NCBI GenBank assembly: GCA_018873245.2
Contig: JAEMBT020000003.1
Coordinates: forward strand, 522,001 to 586,000
DNA: 64,000 nt
Source: Archegozetes longisetosus
Lineage: Eukaryota; Arthropoda; Arachnida; Sarcoptiformes; Trhypochthoniidae
Reading direction: 5' to 3'
Of the stretch, positions 35,026 to 47,660 are shown one piece after another. Position numbers and translations under genes: made by a program. Each line of letters begins with the position of its first letter. The stretch's first letter is position 1. Below the pieces are notes generated by a model, which saw only the letters and a program-made list of their open reading frames with translations, searched no databases and was not told where the DNA came from.

Positions 35026-35933
35026 AAGAAATCTATAGCGGGCAAGCGATAATCAATATTCAGGGGGTTCCCCTCTATCGATTGGCATAGGTTATTTTCT
35101 GAAGTCATGGGTGGGTCAAAATGAGCCTTCCAATTTGAACTAACGTTTAAACTATAGTTCTCTGCCTAGGACTATTCAATTTTTAAGCTGTCCCTAACTT
35201 CTTATCTTACGCAAAGACTAAAATAAAACTATTTGGCACTAATTGTAAATTTGAATGAGAAATTATTGAATTTTTATGTCTTGATCAATTAAATTATTTC
35301 ATACAATAAAATAATCAAACTTTTCAAACAAAACATACTTGCGATCAAATAAAGTTTTTAATGTTTTGAATTTGGATTCAGTAAAGCCTGGTCTTGACTG
35401 AAAAATTTCCGATTTCCAGTCCCTTTCAAGTCGATATAGCTGGCTGTGATAGTGTTAAACTAACGAGACAGATGTCAACGCATTGTTTTAAATAAAGTTT
35501 TAATGATTCGCTTCAGTTCAACTCATTATTTGGTCAGAACATGAATCAAAAAACATTATTAAGACATATCTTTGATATCGATGTTTGATAAGAAACTTTA
35601 TTTTGACAGTTACCAAGATCATCTATTTAGCTCTTTTACTGAGAGTCAATTTGAATTTGTCTGTACGATAATTTTACTTGTTTTTCTTTTTTAAATCTTT
35701 TCCTTATCATGAGTTAGACTACAGTTTGTCGCAATTCTTTTTAATGTAAAGACTATCGATATCTTTATTAAAACTAAGTTAATGATAAATTTCAACAGAT
35801 TTTATATTTCTCATTGAAATACAACTGTAATTCCGTCAATAATGACTAAACTGCCATCAGATGCTACAACATTCTTTGGTGTGTAACTTCTGGTTAGTGG
35901 TCTCATTAAGTTCTAATTAGGATAGCCTAAAAA
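35026..35933. other. Intergenic upstream of LRR-C
   Basis: No coding signal seen. The region should include the LRR-C promoter, but no specific site can be named. Confidence 0.4.
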
Positions 35934-37050
35934 ATGATGAGTAAGTATTTCAAAATAGGTTTGAAGCTTAATTACTACACTTTATTAACTAAAAATTGAA
36001 TTTAGGGATTTTAATATTGTTCAGCCTATTATCGGTTGGTTATTGCGTGGTACAAAACGTGACATGCCCTGCACCAGAAGACATAAGCCCGTGTCAATGC
36101 TATCCACAAACCGCTCAGATATATTGCGTAGGAAGTGACGTCGATGACAGTCATCTAAAGACAGTAGGATCTAAAATCAGAACAGATCAAGGGTTGTTTC
36201 ACTTACTCTACATTAACTCGACAAAAATTAAAAATATTCCAAAACATGCAATCTTTGACGCGAAATTCGAGCGAATTGTTATTGAAAGTAAAATTATTTA
36301 TAAAAATTTCGTAAACTTTGGTGAAATGTCTTTTTCGAATTTTAATTTGCAGATAACCACGACCTGGTCCACATCGATCCTGAGGCCTTTAGAAAAGGTA
36401 ACATAACTAGTCTTCAGATTCAGCACAATCCTCTTCTTTCCTCTAACGACGTCTTTAATTTGGCCAAAAATTTAACTCCAAGTTATGCGATATACTTTGA
36501 TAATAATTATATCAAAGAAATACCAGCAAACGCTTTCGCATCAGATCCTCATAAGAGTAAAGTTGAAAGTATCTTCCTAAGTTACAACACCTATAATGTG
36601 AAAATAGGTAGAGATGCATTCGTGGGTAATCCTCACTTATCAAGGCTCGGACTCGATCACAATAGTATTCATACCATTGATGACTATGGACTTAACTTTA
36701 CAGCTGCACCAACTCTAGGACATCATATAACTATTTATCTGAATAACAATAAACTATCATCGAAAAGCTTTAATAAGAATACGATTGTTATCCCAAATAA
36801 CATTTATGTAACTTTTCACCTGCAAAACAATTCTTTCACTGACTTTAGTGAAGAAGTTTTCAAACCCTTAGCCGTGAGTGGACACAAGTTTTCATTGCTT
36901 GGAAATAAATTTCACTGCGATTGTAGTATGAAATGGATTGTGAGTCAGCCTCAAAGCTCTAACATATATAACGTTCATTGTGCTAATCATAATGATACTG
37001 ATATTTTCAGTTTAACTGAAAAACAATTACAATGTAATTCAAAATTCTGA
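35934..37050 (+). CDS. LRR-C: secreted leucine-rich-repeat protein
   Basis: Exons 35934-35940, 36006-36287 and 36353-37050 give 328 residues. As in LRR-B, the first coding segment is ATG plus four bases (ATGATGA, donor GTAAGT). The signal peptide begins MMRILILFSLLSVGYC, followed by the same N-terminal cysteine cap (NVTCP ... CQCY ... YCVG), about nine LRRs, and a C-terminal cap starting FHCDCSMKW. Intron 2 (65 nt) interrupts the same codon as in LRR-B, after IE, with phase 1. Most residues match LRR-B, so the two are paralogs about 8 kb apart with two transposons between them. AATAAA is at 37118-37123. The protein should be extracellular; its ligand is unknown. Confidence 0.9.
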
Positions 37051-37631
37051 AACTTAAGAAACTATCAGTTTATTATCACTGGTTGTAAGATTTGTTTATT
37101 GCGTATCCAACTTAAAAAATAAAATATCTTCAAGGGAGTAATAATTTTTTGTAATTCACAAGAAATTTAGTCAATTTTTAGGCTTAGGCAAAAATATATA
37201 TCAATAGCTCGACATAAGTTGCAATCTCACGGAACTGAAGTTTGTGCATATACACGATTACACGAGTAATTGAATTTCTAGGAACAAACGTTTGACAAAA
37301 TGTTGAAATTTTTCAAATGAGTAAAGAGATGATCAAATCTATTAATCTTTGTAGTGATAAGAGTTCTTCAACCAGACCAGAGATCATAAAATAGTGTCAC
37401 TTAAATGATTATCATTTTAGAGGTTTAGCTGCAATTTCGAAATTCTAATAGAGTAAAAAAGTTCAGAAATGTGTTAGATCGAAGTTTTATTACAATTCGT
37501 AACTCTTAAATATGAATCAGTTTCACATTAAAAGTAAAAGTAATTCATACTTTAAATTAAGTTTTTATTCGATAAATAAATTTCTGTCTCAGTAGAAACT
37601 TAATGATTGAAGAAAATTTGAGTATTTTCTT
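37051..37631. other. Convergent 3' ends of LRR-C and receptor 1
   Basis: The two genes end tail to tail here, each with its own AATAAA (37118-37123 plus; 37564-37569 minus). No other feature seen. Confidence 0.5.
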
Positions 37632-39026
37632 TTATTTACTTGGTATTTCAAGAATTTTGACGAATGTTATCATAATTATAGCGATAATCTGTGAAAGAAA
37701 ATAAAATACTATAAGATGAAGACATCCAATAACAGCTAAAACCTTAAATTGAATTACTTCGTAGCTTCTGATACGATTAATGATAAATACTTTCCAGGCA
37801 TAGAACCCAATATTTCTTTTGCCAACTCTTTCAATGAATGACGAGAGCTATAGAAACAAAAAACAGATTCAATAAATGTTTCCTATTCTGCTATTAATAA
37901 CTTTTAAGACCTTAATCCTATCAGAAGTTTTCATGCGACAGCTAAATGTTGACAATTTGTTCAATAATTTGTATGATTTCTCAGCTGTATGAGCCACAGA
38001 AGAAGCGCTGTTTATGACTACTAAATAAGTCAGTCCACACATAATTGAAGCATAAATAAAAAGAAGTCTTATATAAAAATACATTTCAGCAAATATTGAG
38101 ACATAAATCGAAATATTCAACGAAGTGATGAATATGACAACAAAACTTAACAAATATTTTGACCAAAAGTTGTTGTTATAATTTTCGATTTCAATGTAGA
38201 CCTTATGTAATGACTTGATAATTGGATAGACTTTGATATCTGCTCCCATGAATCGATTGACAGCTAATCTACTCTTTATTTCACTGTTAATACTGTTTAG
38301 TCTTATTCTGAAATAATAGCAAATCAGATGAAAGTATGATATTTGCCATATTTGGTACCCAAATGTGAAATAAATGCACAAACAGAATAGTAGAGCCCAC
38401 GGAATCCCATAGAAGAGTATCTCAGACACTGACCGCGAATAATATGCTATGGAAGATGGGATTATTGTTATAAAAACTGCAAATAATATTGGATTGATTT
38501 TATTGATGAAAAACAAAATTTTTGCTCTTTTCAAAAGCTTATTAACAGCAATCTCTTCTATAATTCCAATACTTTGTGGTGAAATCAGACCTGACATCAT
38601 CTGAAATGGCTTTAGATAAGTGGGATAGATGTCATGATAGTGATTCCAATAATAGATCATTTGATTTATAATCGGCAACAAAAGAAAAGTAGACATTCCT
38701 ATGTTATAGTGTTTCCTAACTTTGAAAAAGTCCGAATAATCTCCGAAAGCAATAGCGAACTGTTGCGCACTTTCTTCAGGCAATGCAACCAATAATATGC
38801 ATCTGATTAGGAAAACAATATGCAGTACAAGACTCACTAATGGATTGTGAAATCCATTTCTCTGCTTTAAGCCAATTGGAAATCTTGATAAACCGATCAA
38901 ATATAGATGACTGCCAGCAGATTCAATTGCAATATCTGGTTGTAATCTTTTTCCTGGATCAAAACTACCAGAATTTCTACTTTTCATAATTTCTCTGATG
39001 ATAATCTGTCCTTTTATTCCAAGCAT
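37632..39026 (-). CDS. Receptor 1: divergent seven-helix chemoreceptor-like protein
   Basis: Minus-strand exons 39026-37911 (the donor could instead follow 37902, adding three codons), 37847-37758 and 37688-37632 give about 420 residues. There are six hydrophobic segments in exon 1 and a seventh in exon 3 (IIAIIMITFVKIL). The intracellular-type N terminus has ESAGSHLYLIGLSRFP. The late helices followed by KSYKLLNKL, then GFYAWKVFIIN and a final helix, fit the arthropod gustatory receptor (7tm_7) layout, but the usual TYxxxxxQF motif is not present in standard form. The exon 2/3 splice (phase 0 after SYE) is identical in the gene at 53.7 kb. Likely role: ligand-gated chemosensation at the plasma membrane; this is an inference from fold and family layout. 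Confidence 0.68.
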
Positions 39027-40263
39027 TTATTCATCATCTTAAAAGTTTGATTGCATTCAACATATTCGATGCAATAAAAGTTCTTAAAAGATTTTTAACA
39101 ACTTGAAATAAACTAAAAACAGCGTTAATTATGAAGAATTTCAAGAGAAGCAAACTGACTAGTCAATCAGTTGTATCTAACGTTTGAACCATTCAGTTAT
39201 ATATTATGCACAGAGTTTTCAAATGCTTGGATATGTCCTAATGCCGTGTTGAAAATCTGTTAATCTAAGACTCTCTCGCAAGTTTTTCTAAATTAGGCAA
39301 TAGATTAATTAATAATTTCATTTTGATATTCACAAATAAATTTTCTAATATTTTCATACTTACAAAGAGATACAAATATAAATAAGTTTATCCATAGACC
39401 ATAAATGAAGAAACCAAATTACTAGATGTTAGTGTGCTCTGAAATTCTGCCAAAAGCAACTGTTCAAAAATGTAATCAAACATTTATTTCGAAAGATAGT
39501 ATTTTTCGTAAAGAGAAGTTTGTTTTGAGAATAAAGTTGACTTCTATTAAGATTTTCACTAATAAAATCTATTGATTTTCATATTTCCAAAACTTATTTA
39601 CAGCTCTGATATATTTTTTCTAATATGATTCCTCAAAGTTATTAGTAATTTATGTAATTTATTTCAACCATTATTTTGAATAGTTATTAAGTTTCTCTAT
39701 AGTTACTTAATTGACTTTTTACATCCAGTTTAAACTTGTATAATATAAATGTATTTATAGAATTTTTATTACAAGTCAGTTACGAATAGCTTTCGTGCAA
39801 AACAAATAGTTCATTATTTTTCTGAAGAATATTGTGAAATGTATATAACGAATACAGAATACTAGTGTATGGAATATTTTATTAATTAGTTTCTAGATAC
39901 TCAGCACTAACATTTTATGTAATAGCTATTTCTGTAATATGACCCATAATAGCGTTTTAAACAATTTGACGGTAGCAATAATTTTAGTATAAACAAACGA
40001 AAAAAGTGTCACTTCAAGTTTAAGATTAGCCAAATGTGGCAAACCAAAAAGCTATATAGTGGGAGAAAGTCAGTACAGATTATCACATTTTAGTTTTACT
40101 TTGTCAATGTGTCATTCGTTTGTTAAATAAAATAGCTGTGTTAAGCTAAAATTGATTTTGTCCTTGTTCAACATCTCACAACAACTTTAATACATTTATT
40201 CTTCATAGGTAAGTAACTTGTAAGTTATAAGTTATACAATAACATGTTAGGACACTTATAACA
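39027..40263. other. Intergenic; possible noncoding first exon of the next gene
   Basis: No coding signal. A strong donor, CATAG|GTAAGT, at 40209 could end a noncoding first exon for the gene at 41264, with an acceptor (TTACTTAG) ending at 41234. This is a guess from splice-site quality only. Confidence 0.25.
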
Positions 40264-40446
40264 CTATCGAGTCCGACCAGACTCTTGGAGAAAAAGGTAA
40301 ACTACGATTTGAAATCTTACATCGGGGCTCCTAATTTCAAATAATTCTGCTTGAAAATCCTTGATTACATTAAAGACTACACAGACGCTAGTTCGAGTTT
40401 TGCATTTTAATTAAGATTCCGTGTCACAAAAATTGTGAGAATATGT
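40264..40446 (+). repeat. Dispersed repeat family R1, copy 3
   Basis: Aligns with 12058-12240 and the reverse complement of 17721-17912: CTATCGAGTCCGACCAGACT at the start, CTTACATCGGGGCTCC in the middle, TGAGAATATGT at the end. Non-coding. Confidence 0.65.
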
Positions 40447-40757
40447 AGCAATGTTTTAATGAGATAATATATTCATATATGTGTTTACTATGGAGTGAGC
40501 GGTGTATTGTTGCAAATGTCACGTTAAGTAAATTTAATAAAGACAATACTACTTTAATAGGAATTTAATTTTCATGAATAAAGTATTATTAATGACCATC
40601 ATTTACAATAATGTTACTCATTCTATATCTAATTGTTTAAATTGAATCATTGAAAATCTCTTAGAATCTCTTGCCCGTATGCACACACGTATTTAAACCC
40701 GGTTTAATTTTAAACTAGGTTTAAATTTTGAGTATGCATAGGTTTTCTACGGCCTTA

Positions 40758-40885
40758 GAGCCGTATTCTGAGTTCTGTTTTAAGCTCTATTTCGACTCAA
40801 GTTAGACTTGATGCTATTGAAATTTGTATTTTCAAGTCTAACTTGAGTCGAGATCGAGCTTAAAACAGAACTCGGAATAGTGCTC
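40758..40885. repeat. 54-bp-stem foldback repeat
   Basis: 40758-40811 pairs with 40832-40885, with a 20-base loop and only a few mismatches (core AGTTCTGTTTTAAGCTC). It resembles a minimal MITE and lies upstream of the gene at 41264. Confidence 0.75.
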
Positions 40886-41263
40886 TTAATATTAATATAA
40901 GACTTGCATTTCCTATCCGATCCATAATGCCTTGTGAAAGCACTTATGAAATATTTTATAAAAAACTTTTCAACTCATCGATAAAGTTTATCACTTTGTG
41001 TACTGTTTATTTTATTTATTTCTGATGTTATCGTCAAGAAATTTTAAAATTCATTCAATACTCGTAACATGATTCTTAATGAGACATCTTAATTGTTAGG
41101 CCTAAAATTGAAAATTTAAAAAATACTTAGAGTATTTTAAGTGTAATATTTTATGTTCAAAAATTAAGAAAAATCTTAAAAAATAAATTTCAAACTTGCT
41201 GCAAAAGAAACTAAATCAGAAATAAATTACTTAGTACTCGAAGAACTAGAACCACTAGAAAAA

Positions 41264-41854
41264 ATGGACAATTTTTCACGAAAAGCTTTGCCTTCTACTC
41301 CATTTTCTAATGGATTACTCGCGTTCACAAATGTGAACAAAATCAGATTTGAGATTCAAGTGGATGTCGCAAAAGAGATGGCAAGAGAAGGATTGCCCAA
41401 AGTAGTTTATGATCAATTGTGGCAGTACAGCGACAATACAGACCAAGAAAAAGTTTGGTATTATTTGATTCATTTGATGGACGAGGCGAATAATTATTTA
41501 AACGGTCACCAAAACGAGGAAATTCAATCATTTCAAGCTCAAGAAAATGATATCAGACTTCAGTTGCATGCATGTCAGAAGGATATAGTTCATCGAACGT
41601 TGAACAATACTGGAGTTTATTGGCTAAAGACACTGGGAGAACAGATAGAAATTGCTCAGAATATGATGGCAAAGTGTCAGAAACTTCATGAAGCGATCGG
41701 AACTATTGGCAGCTGTTCTGTTGTACCCAATCAAACTCAAAACATTATGGCTAATCAATTTACGGCTTTGAATCAATGGGAGTGTAGATTTTGGAAAGTA
41801 TGGATGGCTTGCGCGGTCAAGAGGAATGTCATTCAATCAATATTAGAGATCTAA
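41264..41854 (+). CDS. Unknown 196-residue protein
   Basis: A single open frame runs from ATG 41264 (context GAAAAAATGGAC) to TAA, followed closely by AATAAA at 41862 and 41880. I do not recognise the family. The protein is rich in helix-forming residues, with a short low-complexity start (MDNFSRKALPSTPFSNG) and no signal peptide or membrane segment. It has scattered cysteines (LHACQKDIV, MAKCQKL, GSCSV, WECRFWKVW) and a Trp/Tyr-rich WYYLIHLMDEANNYL region. It looks like a soluble, mostly helical protein. Composition and the intact frame support a real gene. A spliced 5' UTR is possible. It could also be one exon of a larger gene, but no flanking coding exon is evident. Confidence 0.6.
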   Translation: MDNFSRKALPSTPFSNGLLAFTNVNKIRFEIQVDVAKEMAREGLPKVVYDQLWQYSDNTDQEKVWYYLIHLMDEANNYLNGHQNEEIQSFQAQENDIRLQLHACQKDIVHRTLNNTGVYWLKTLGEQIEIAQNMMAKCQKLHEAIGTIGSCSVVPNQTQNIMANQFTALNQWECRFWKVWMACAVKRNVIQSILEI

Positions 41855-41885
41855 GTTGCACAATAAACCCAGCAAAACCAATAAA

Positions 41886-44875
41886 CTTCTGTCCGTTCTT
41901 CGCCGTAATGTGCACAGAAGTTTACAAACAGATAGTTTGTAGCCATTAATTGACTCAAATTAATAAAACTTTACTGCTCTTATAAATTCAGTTTATAATC
42001 TATCTTCTTATACGTTAATTCATGAAATCAACTGTAATGAGTTATAAGAGGAATAGAACATGTCTATGAAATGTTTTTCATCGGAGATGTTCGTAAAATA
42101 ATGAATTTTTCTTAAAATTTAATTGATACTGAATCTTAAACTGTACATATTCATTCATTTTGTAGATAGTATTTAGTTCGGAAAATCGAATGGATGCCTA
42201 AAGGAACTGCTGGAAAGCCTGGCTTTTCTGAAACACATATTGTGATTGATTTAGGTGGTAACAATGTAAACAACTGTTGCTTTAATTTTGCAACCTGTTT
42301 TTTATCGCTCATATAACATTACCAGAATCACCCTAAAGATTGCACAATTTTTGAACTGAAAATAATTTTCTTGAGACACATTTATAAAACTGACGAAACA
42401 TAACGAATGCCTTCTAACCATAGGACAAATCACTTGACTTCTGCACTCACGTGAAGGCTTGATAAAAAAACTTCCGCTTTCATTGATGATTTTCTATATA
42501 CAACTACAATCAGAAAACATTACAGACTCAATGTCATTTTCACCGAAGGTATTAGACATCAGAAGACATACATTATTAGTTTAATTATTGTTTTTATCAG
42601 TTTTAATCACTATATTTTCGATCAAGTTTTATGGGTGAAGTATTATTTTATCTTATTCTCCTTTAGAAATGTATTTCCTATGAAAATATAGTTTTTGTGT
42701 AAATATCACTTAATCACCACATCTGTAATCATTAGTTCCACACTTATGTCGACTTCATTTGGCTTCAGATTTCTTTTTGACATTCAATTAAAATCAGTTA
42801 TTTATAAAGATCAAGCTTTGATAAAATCATTGATATTTTTTATTCGACAATGAACTGCTATTAGAATCCAATGTCTAATATAACTCCTCCACAATATTGA
42901 TTGATTAGCGTGATGTGATGCTTTAATGAACACATTACATGGAAGTTGCGTGATTTCGGCTCAAGATCCACCGGATATCCTCTAATGAGTTTACTTCTAC
43001 CTTTTATGATAATATTCAAAATATTTTTCTTATATAATTGATGATCGTGTAAAACAGTTTTGAGTCGACACTTTAAATCACTTATATTTTGATATGTTTG
43101 CCATTTTGCATGAATTCTATCGCAATTGAGAGGAAGGAAAAAGTAGTTTTTTGGAGATCTTAAATTTAATGTTTTTTACTTACCTTTCGAAGTATAACAT
43201 AAGAAAAGATAAATGCGTTTAGAAGATACAATTACTTCTAAATTTTGTTATTTAGGTAAAAAGAAGTAATATTCCAAAATTGTAATCTCAGTTATAACCA
43301 AAGATTTAAACTGAAACAAAATTATAAAATATTTGATATATTTATCACCTAATCAATTACCATTAAGTTATTTTGGAGTTTCTAGCTCAATCTCAGCCAC
43401 TTAAACTCGTAGTGACTGAGCTCGAGATGATTATATGAAACGAAAGTCACTGTTGTTATTGTCCCAAATGAGAACGCACTCTGAGCACTAAATAAGAAGT
43501 TCTTTAACGAGTTTTTCAAGATTAATATATGAATTGACTAGTTAATGGAATAACATTTGTGACTCATTCTGATTTGGGTTATGGTATTAGTAATAATCAA
43601 TATGTAAAATTATTGTGTTTAGCCTTTAAAAATTATATCTTTATTTGTTATAAGTTTACTGTTTGCTTTCTAGAGTGAAGCTGAAGATACATTTGATTAA
43701 AGTTTGTATATAAAGAGTGAGAAATACAATAAAACAGGTTATTGACCTGAAAGAGTCAGACTTCTGGCGACTTTGAAAGTTTTAATCCCTATAAGTCAAT
43801 ACTTGAAACCTTTTCACAAGTTAACTCTGAATTTGAGATAAATTCAAAAACTTGTGAAAAGCTATTACCAAACCAAACTAAAAGTGATATTTAAAATGTT
43901 AATTGAACTATCCTTTAATAAATAAAAAGCTAATCTTAAACTCTTCCTTTACAAATATTAAGAGATAAAAGAAGCTTTGAATTTGACTCAAAATTTGTTC
44001 TCTCAATCAGCTCAATTATACGCAAAATCAGAACAATCAAAAACTTAAGCTTTAAAGACTGTGAGCTTAGACATTTTCTGGAGAAAGTGATGGAATTTGA
44101 CAAATATGTTTCGAAAATAATGTTAATGAAAGAAGTATTGAGACACATATAGAGCATGGATGGTGAGAATTTGCCCATTTTTATTTATCAATAAAGTTTT
44201 ATCCACAAATCCTAGAGATATCTATTATATTATCTGTCTCACGAGAGAGTGGAATAAATAGAAGTCTATTAGTATTAATCGAGGTGCGATTAAGGCGACA
44301 TTAACAAGAATCTCGATAACTCTCGAGATCATGAAAATTAGAACAAAGTTTTCGACAGATACTGTTCGAATGAAAAGTTAAGTCATAACGCGAATTAGAT
44401 GTCTTAAGTATTGTCAGTTGGGGTTCCAGCATTTAGTTTGGCAATCGACTGACAAAAGCTAATATAGACATCATTCCGATGACTAATTGTACTCTTGTCT
44501 TGATACTAGAATCGAAACGTAATTGCGTATTGTAAAAGAAATGATAGCACTCAAATTACTATAAAAATTATTAGCTTTTAAACTATAGACTCGTTTTCCA
44601 TGAAAGATGTAGATTCTGAATACCTTATACAGAATTTTTTAAGTCTTTGACTTTGTATTAATAAGAATATTTTGTATTTAACTGAGAGCACGATTCTAAC
44701 TTTGATTTAATACAATTTACCGATAGTTTTGAGGATAGACGTATAAATGGAGTTGTTCTCATTCAAATTTTGACAATTTCTGGTAAAGAATTCGATGGTA
44801 GTTCTGCCAATATAACTTGCTTCACAAGAGTTTCTTATCTTATGGATTGGGACGAGTCAACTGTTCACTATGACT
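41886..44875. other. Intergenic, no gene that can be supported
   Basis: AT-rich. One exon-like patch at about 42168-42252 (YLVRKIEWMPKGTAGKPG in one frame, AG before and GT after) has no partner exons or known family. A 14-bp hairpin (CTTTTCACAAGTT) lies at 43810-43862. Nothing else is evident. Confidence 0.4.
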
Positions 44876-44883
44876 AATCTTAC

Positions 44884-45493
44884 TTACTGATCGGCAAAGG
44901 TCCGCATTTCAAAGTCCATAGCGAAATTCGAACCTGAACCCAGATCCTTGACCCTCAGACCTGAACTCGGATCTGCATAAAAGTTCTAAACACGGACTCT
45001 GACACTCAGACTTTTACGTATCGAGCAATGTATTAGTTTTAAAGGTAGGAGTATATTGTTATCAAAAGATACTCCTTAAACACTTGTAAAAATATTATTT
45101 AGACATACTCCTTGATATTTTGTTAATTCCAGCAACGAATATTCCATCAGAACAAGTGTTCTTGAAATCAGGCGATTTAATCAACATAAAGCCAAACAAA
45201 CTTGAGAGTGAAACAATACGTCAATGTATGTGTCTTCAATCCTGGATGAAATATTTTGATAAAATCTAAATAAATTCATGTAATAGTAAAATTAGTACTT
45301 AAATTTTATCAAAAATTTTCATTTAATATTAGTTTTATACATAAAAATATTGAGGGTTCGAACCTGGGTATACGAAGCTCGGACTCGGACTTATACTTTT
45401 AGTGAAAACCCCGAACTTGAACTCGAACACCAGACCTCTAAAACCTTAGGTCCGAGTCAAACCTTTAAGTTATAAGACTTGGTGCCGACCTCT
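44884..45493. mobile_element. hAT-like element with GTCC-type subterminal repeats
   Basis: The ends share TCGGCA in inverted orientation, with AATCTTA(C/T) on both outer sides (44876-44883 and 45494-45501) as a probable 8-bp duplication. Both subterminal zones carry GGACTCGGAC/GACCTGAAC-type motifs like those of the 10268-11376 element. The ends are diverged and boundaries may be off by a few bases. Confidence 0.5.
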
Positions 45494-45566
45494 AATCTTA
45501 TTTCAGTATTGTTTGACAATTATATTATTATATAAATATTGATTTAATATAAAGTTGTTTAAGATA

Positions 45567-45806
45567 TACTAAGCGGTCGGAACCTCCATCAAAATAGGAA
45601 GAGGCTTATCAATAGTACTCAAAGAGAAAGTTGATGCGGAAATCATTATGCTACCCCCACTTATTCAGTAGATACCCCTTATCTGTTTTCCCTTAATAAT
45701 TTATTCACCTTAGTAATAATGATTGACATATCAATGGATTTATCTCGTCAAGTACTATCGTTTTGATTCCTCCCGCGATTTTTGTGGGCGTTCTGACCGC
45801 TTAGTA
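45567..45806. mobile_element. 240-bp MITE with TACTAAGCGGTC ends
   Basis: Inverted arms TACTAAGCGGTC.GAAC at both ends extend about 60-80 bp with gaps. A diverged copy of the right end alone occurs at 50710-50787. Non-coding. Confidence 0.55.
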
Positions 45807-46387
45807 TCTTTCAACCATAAAGTTTATTATTCAGCAAAACTTACAAAGTTTTAGATCTGATTCCTTTTAATTCTTAATAATTTCAAGCTTTACTATCAAT
45901 TCCATTGAAAATAAGTTTTGTTTTACTGTAATTTTCGATATATCATAAGCTTGAACTAAAGCTATAATATCACGAAATTAAAGTAAAAATTGCATTTATG
46001 AGAATTAAGACACGCGATAATCAAATTTTAAATTCAATCTTGAGTTGAAGGCTAACTTATTATAACTTCAAAACTCAACTATTTCTAAATAAGGTCGAGA
46101 AACTGATAACAATCTTTTTAAAAACTTTAGAAAACACCGACTTAAAATCGATATTAAATTTACAAGTCACTGACGCAATGAAATCTTCAAATGAAAAGTT
46201 TAGTCAATTTATTGATAGCTAAGAATATCGTGTTTCTACTACACTAAAGTTTATTCACACGATTTTCTATCTGAATTTGTATTTTGAATATTTTGAAACA
46301 AATTTATGCTTAAAAACAAATAAAAATTTTGCTGAATTGAGAAAATTTTCACTAACAATGGATCATGTGATATTGAGGTAAAGAATA

Positions 46388-46540
46388 TCTGGTTTGACCA
46401 GGTCACCCCGAAAAACCTGGTTTTAAAAACTCCGTGTCAACATCTGGTTTGACTAGACTGACCTCTGTAAATATCTGGTCTGTCTAGATGATCCCTGCGA
46501 ATATCTGCTTTGTCTAGATAAACCCTGTAAATATTCTGTT
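46388..46540. repeat. Minisatellite, ~30-bp unit
   Basis: Four to five imperfect tandem copies of a unit like ATCTGGTTTGTCTAGATGAC, each about 30 bases (best copies start near 46442, 46471, 46501 and 46531). No coding role seen. Confidence 0.6.
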
Positions 46541-47253
46541 TGTTGAATTTTCAATATATTGAACCCCCAAAGAATATCCTATTTTTTCAAAAATTTCTCA
46601 TAGAACATCTAATTTATTAATTTTAAGATATCCAACTCTCGGACGTTCATGTTAAATAAGTTGAGTAAAATTATTTTATATTTTTTAAATAGTAACTAAT
46701 ACTTTGTGTAAAATTTTTAATTATAGAAACGATTGAGAAACAAATTAATTTTGCATGAAAATTTGATTCAAATAATTGCAAAAATAAAACAGTACATTGG
46801 TTAATTGAAAATATTTTCCAAGCATCTCTAAGTATCAATTATAATGTAAATCTCTTCCATATAATTTTTCAAACTTGACAAGTTTCTCTTTCTCAACATC
46901 TTCCATTAGTCAATACCTTTTTCAAAATTTTCTTTTGTTCTTCGGAATTCAGGAAATTATAAGAATTTCAGCTTGTGCAATACCGATACGAAATCTTTAA
47001 TACCATCAAATCTTTGATCCTTTATAAATAATTCTTATGTCTCTTTCGTAATAATTTGATGGACAAACGAGAAACGGTCTGAAAGTAGAAGCCTCTTTCA
47101 AAAGATATATAAACTTTTGTTTGAATGCTTAAAGTAGTTTTGCAATCTAGTTTCTAGTATCAGCTGAAGCGCGTAAAAAAGTGAGTGTACATCTATGTTT
47201 CGATATACTATAAAACAAGATTCGAATTGAATAATCTTTCGTGCAGTTTTCAA

Positions 47254-47660
47254 TTAGAATGAAGCTTTATATGGCATCTCAGCTATTAAATCATTTATCC
47301 TTTTGCTACTATTGAACAGATTAGTGAACTCTTCTAATTTCATACCTCTACACTTAGTAGATAAATATAATACACAATACACTCCGCAAGTATTAGAATA
47401 GATGCTTTGAAATGTCAAAGAGTAATAATACCATCCTCTAGAACAGTTTATATGAAGAAATTGCAGAATCTCTATGTAAAGTGGAGGTAAATCTAATGAG
47501 TCAAAGTATTCTGTCCCATTTTTGTATAGATACACAGCTACCCTCGATATGGGAATTTCAATTAAACTATCGTACTTAAAATATACAAGAGCACTTACAG
47601 TTTCAGCTAATGGATAAATAAATTTCAGCTCATTTCTTAGATTACCATATTTTCTCGGTG
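47254..47660 (-). pseudogene. Maverick/Polinton relic: capsid-protein tail joined to cysteine protease
   Basis: One minus-strand frame reads first the end of a Polinton minor capsid (penton-type) protein (GNLRNELKF then LAETVSALVYF near 47640-47570) and runs straight into the end of an adenain-type cysteine protease (YKNGTEYFDS; FSNTCGVYC-like core as YSNTCGVYCVLYL near 47400). The cysteine in NTCG is the expected nucleophile; the histidine-bearing N-terminal half of the protease is absent. In intact elements these are separate genes, so an internal deletion probably fused them. This is an old endogenous copy of a large DNA transposon / adintovirus-like lineage and is not functional. Confidence 0.75.

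Noticed and set aside
42168..42252. Possible coding exon
   Set aside because: A readable 28-codon stretch has AG before and GT after, but there are no partner exons and no family match.
46388..46540. CRISPR-like array
   Set aside because: The ~30-bp units are contiguous and diverged with no unique spacers, and the genome is eukaryotic; this is a minisatellite.
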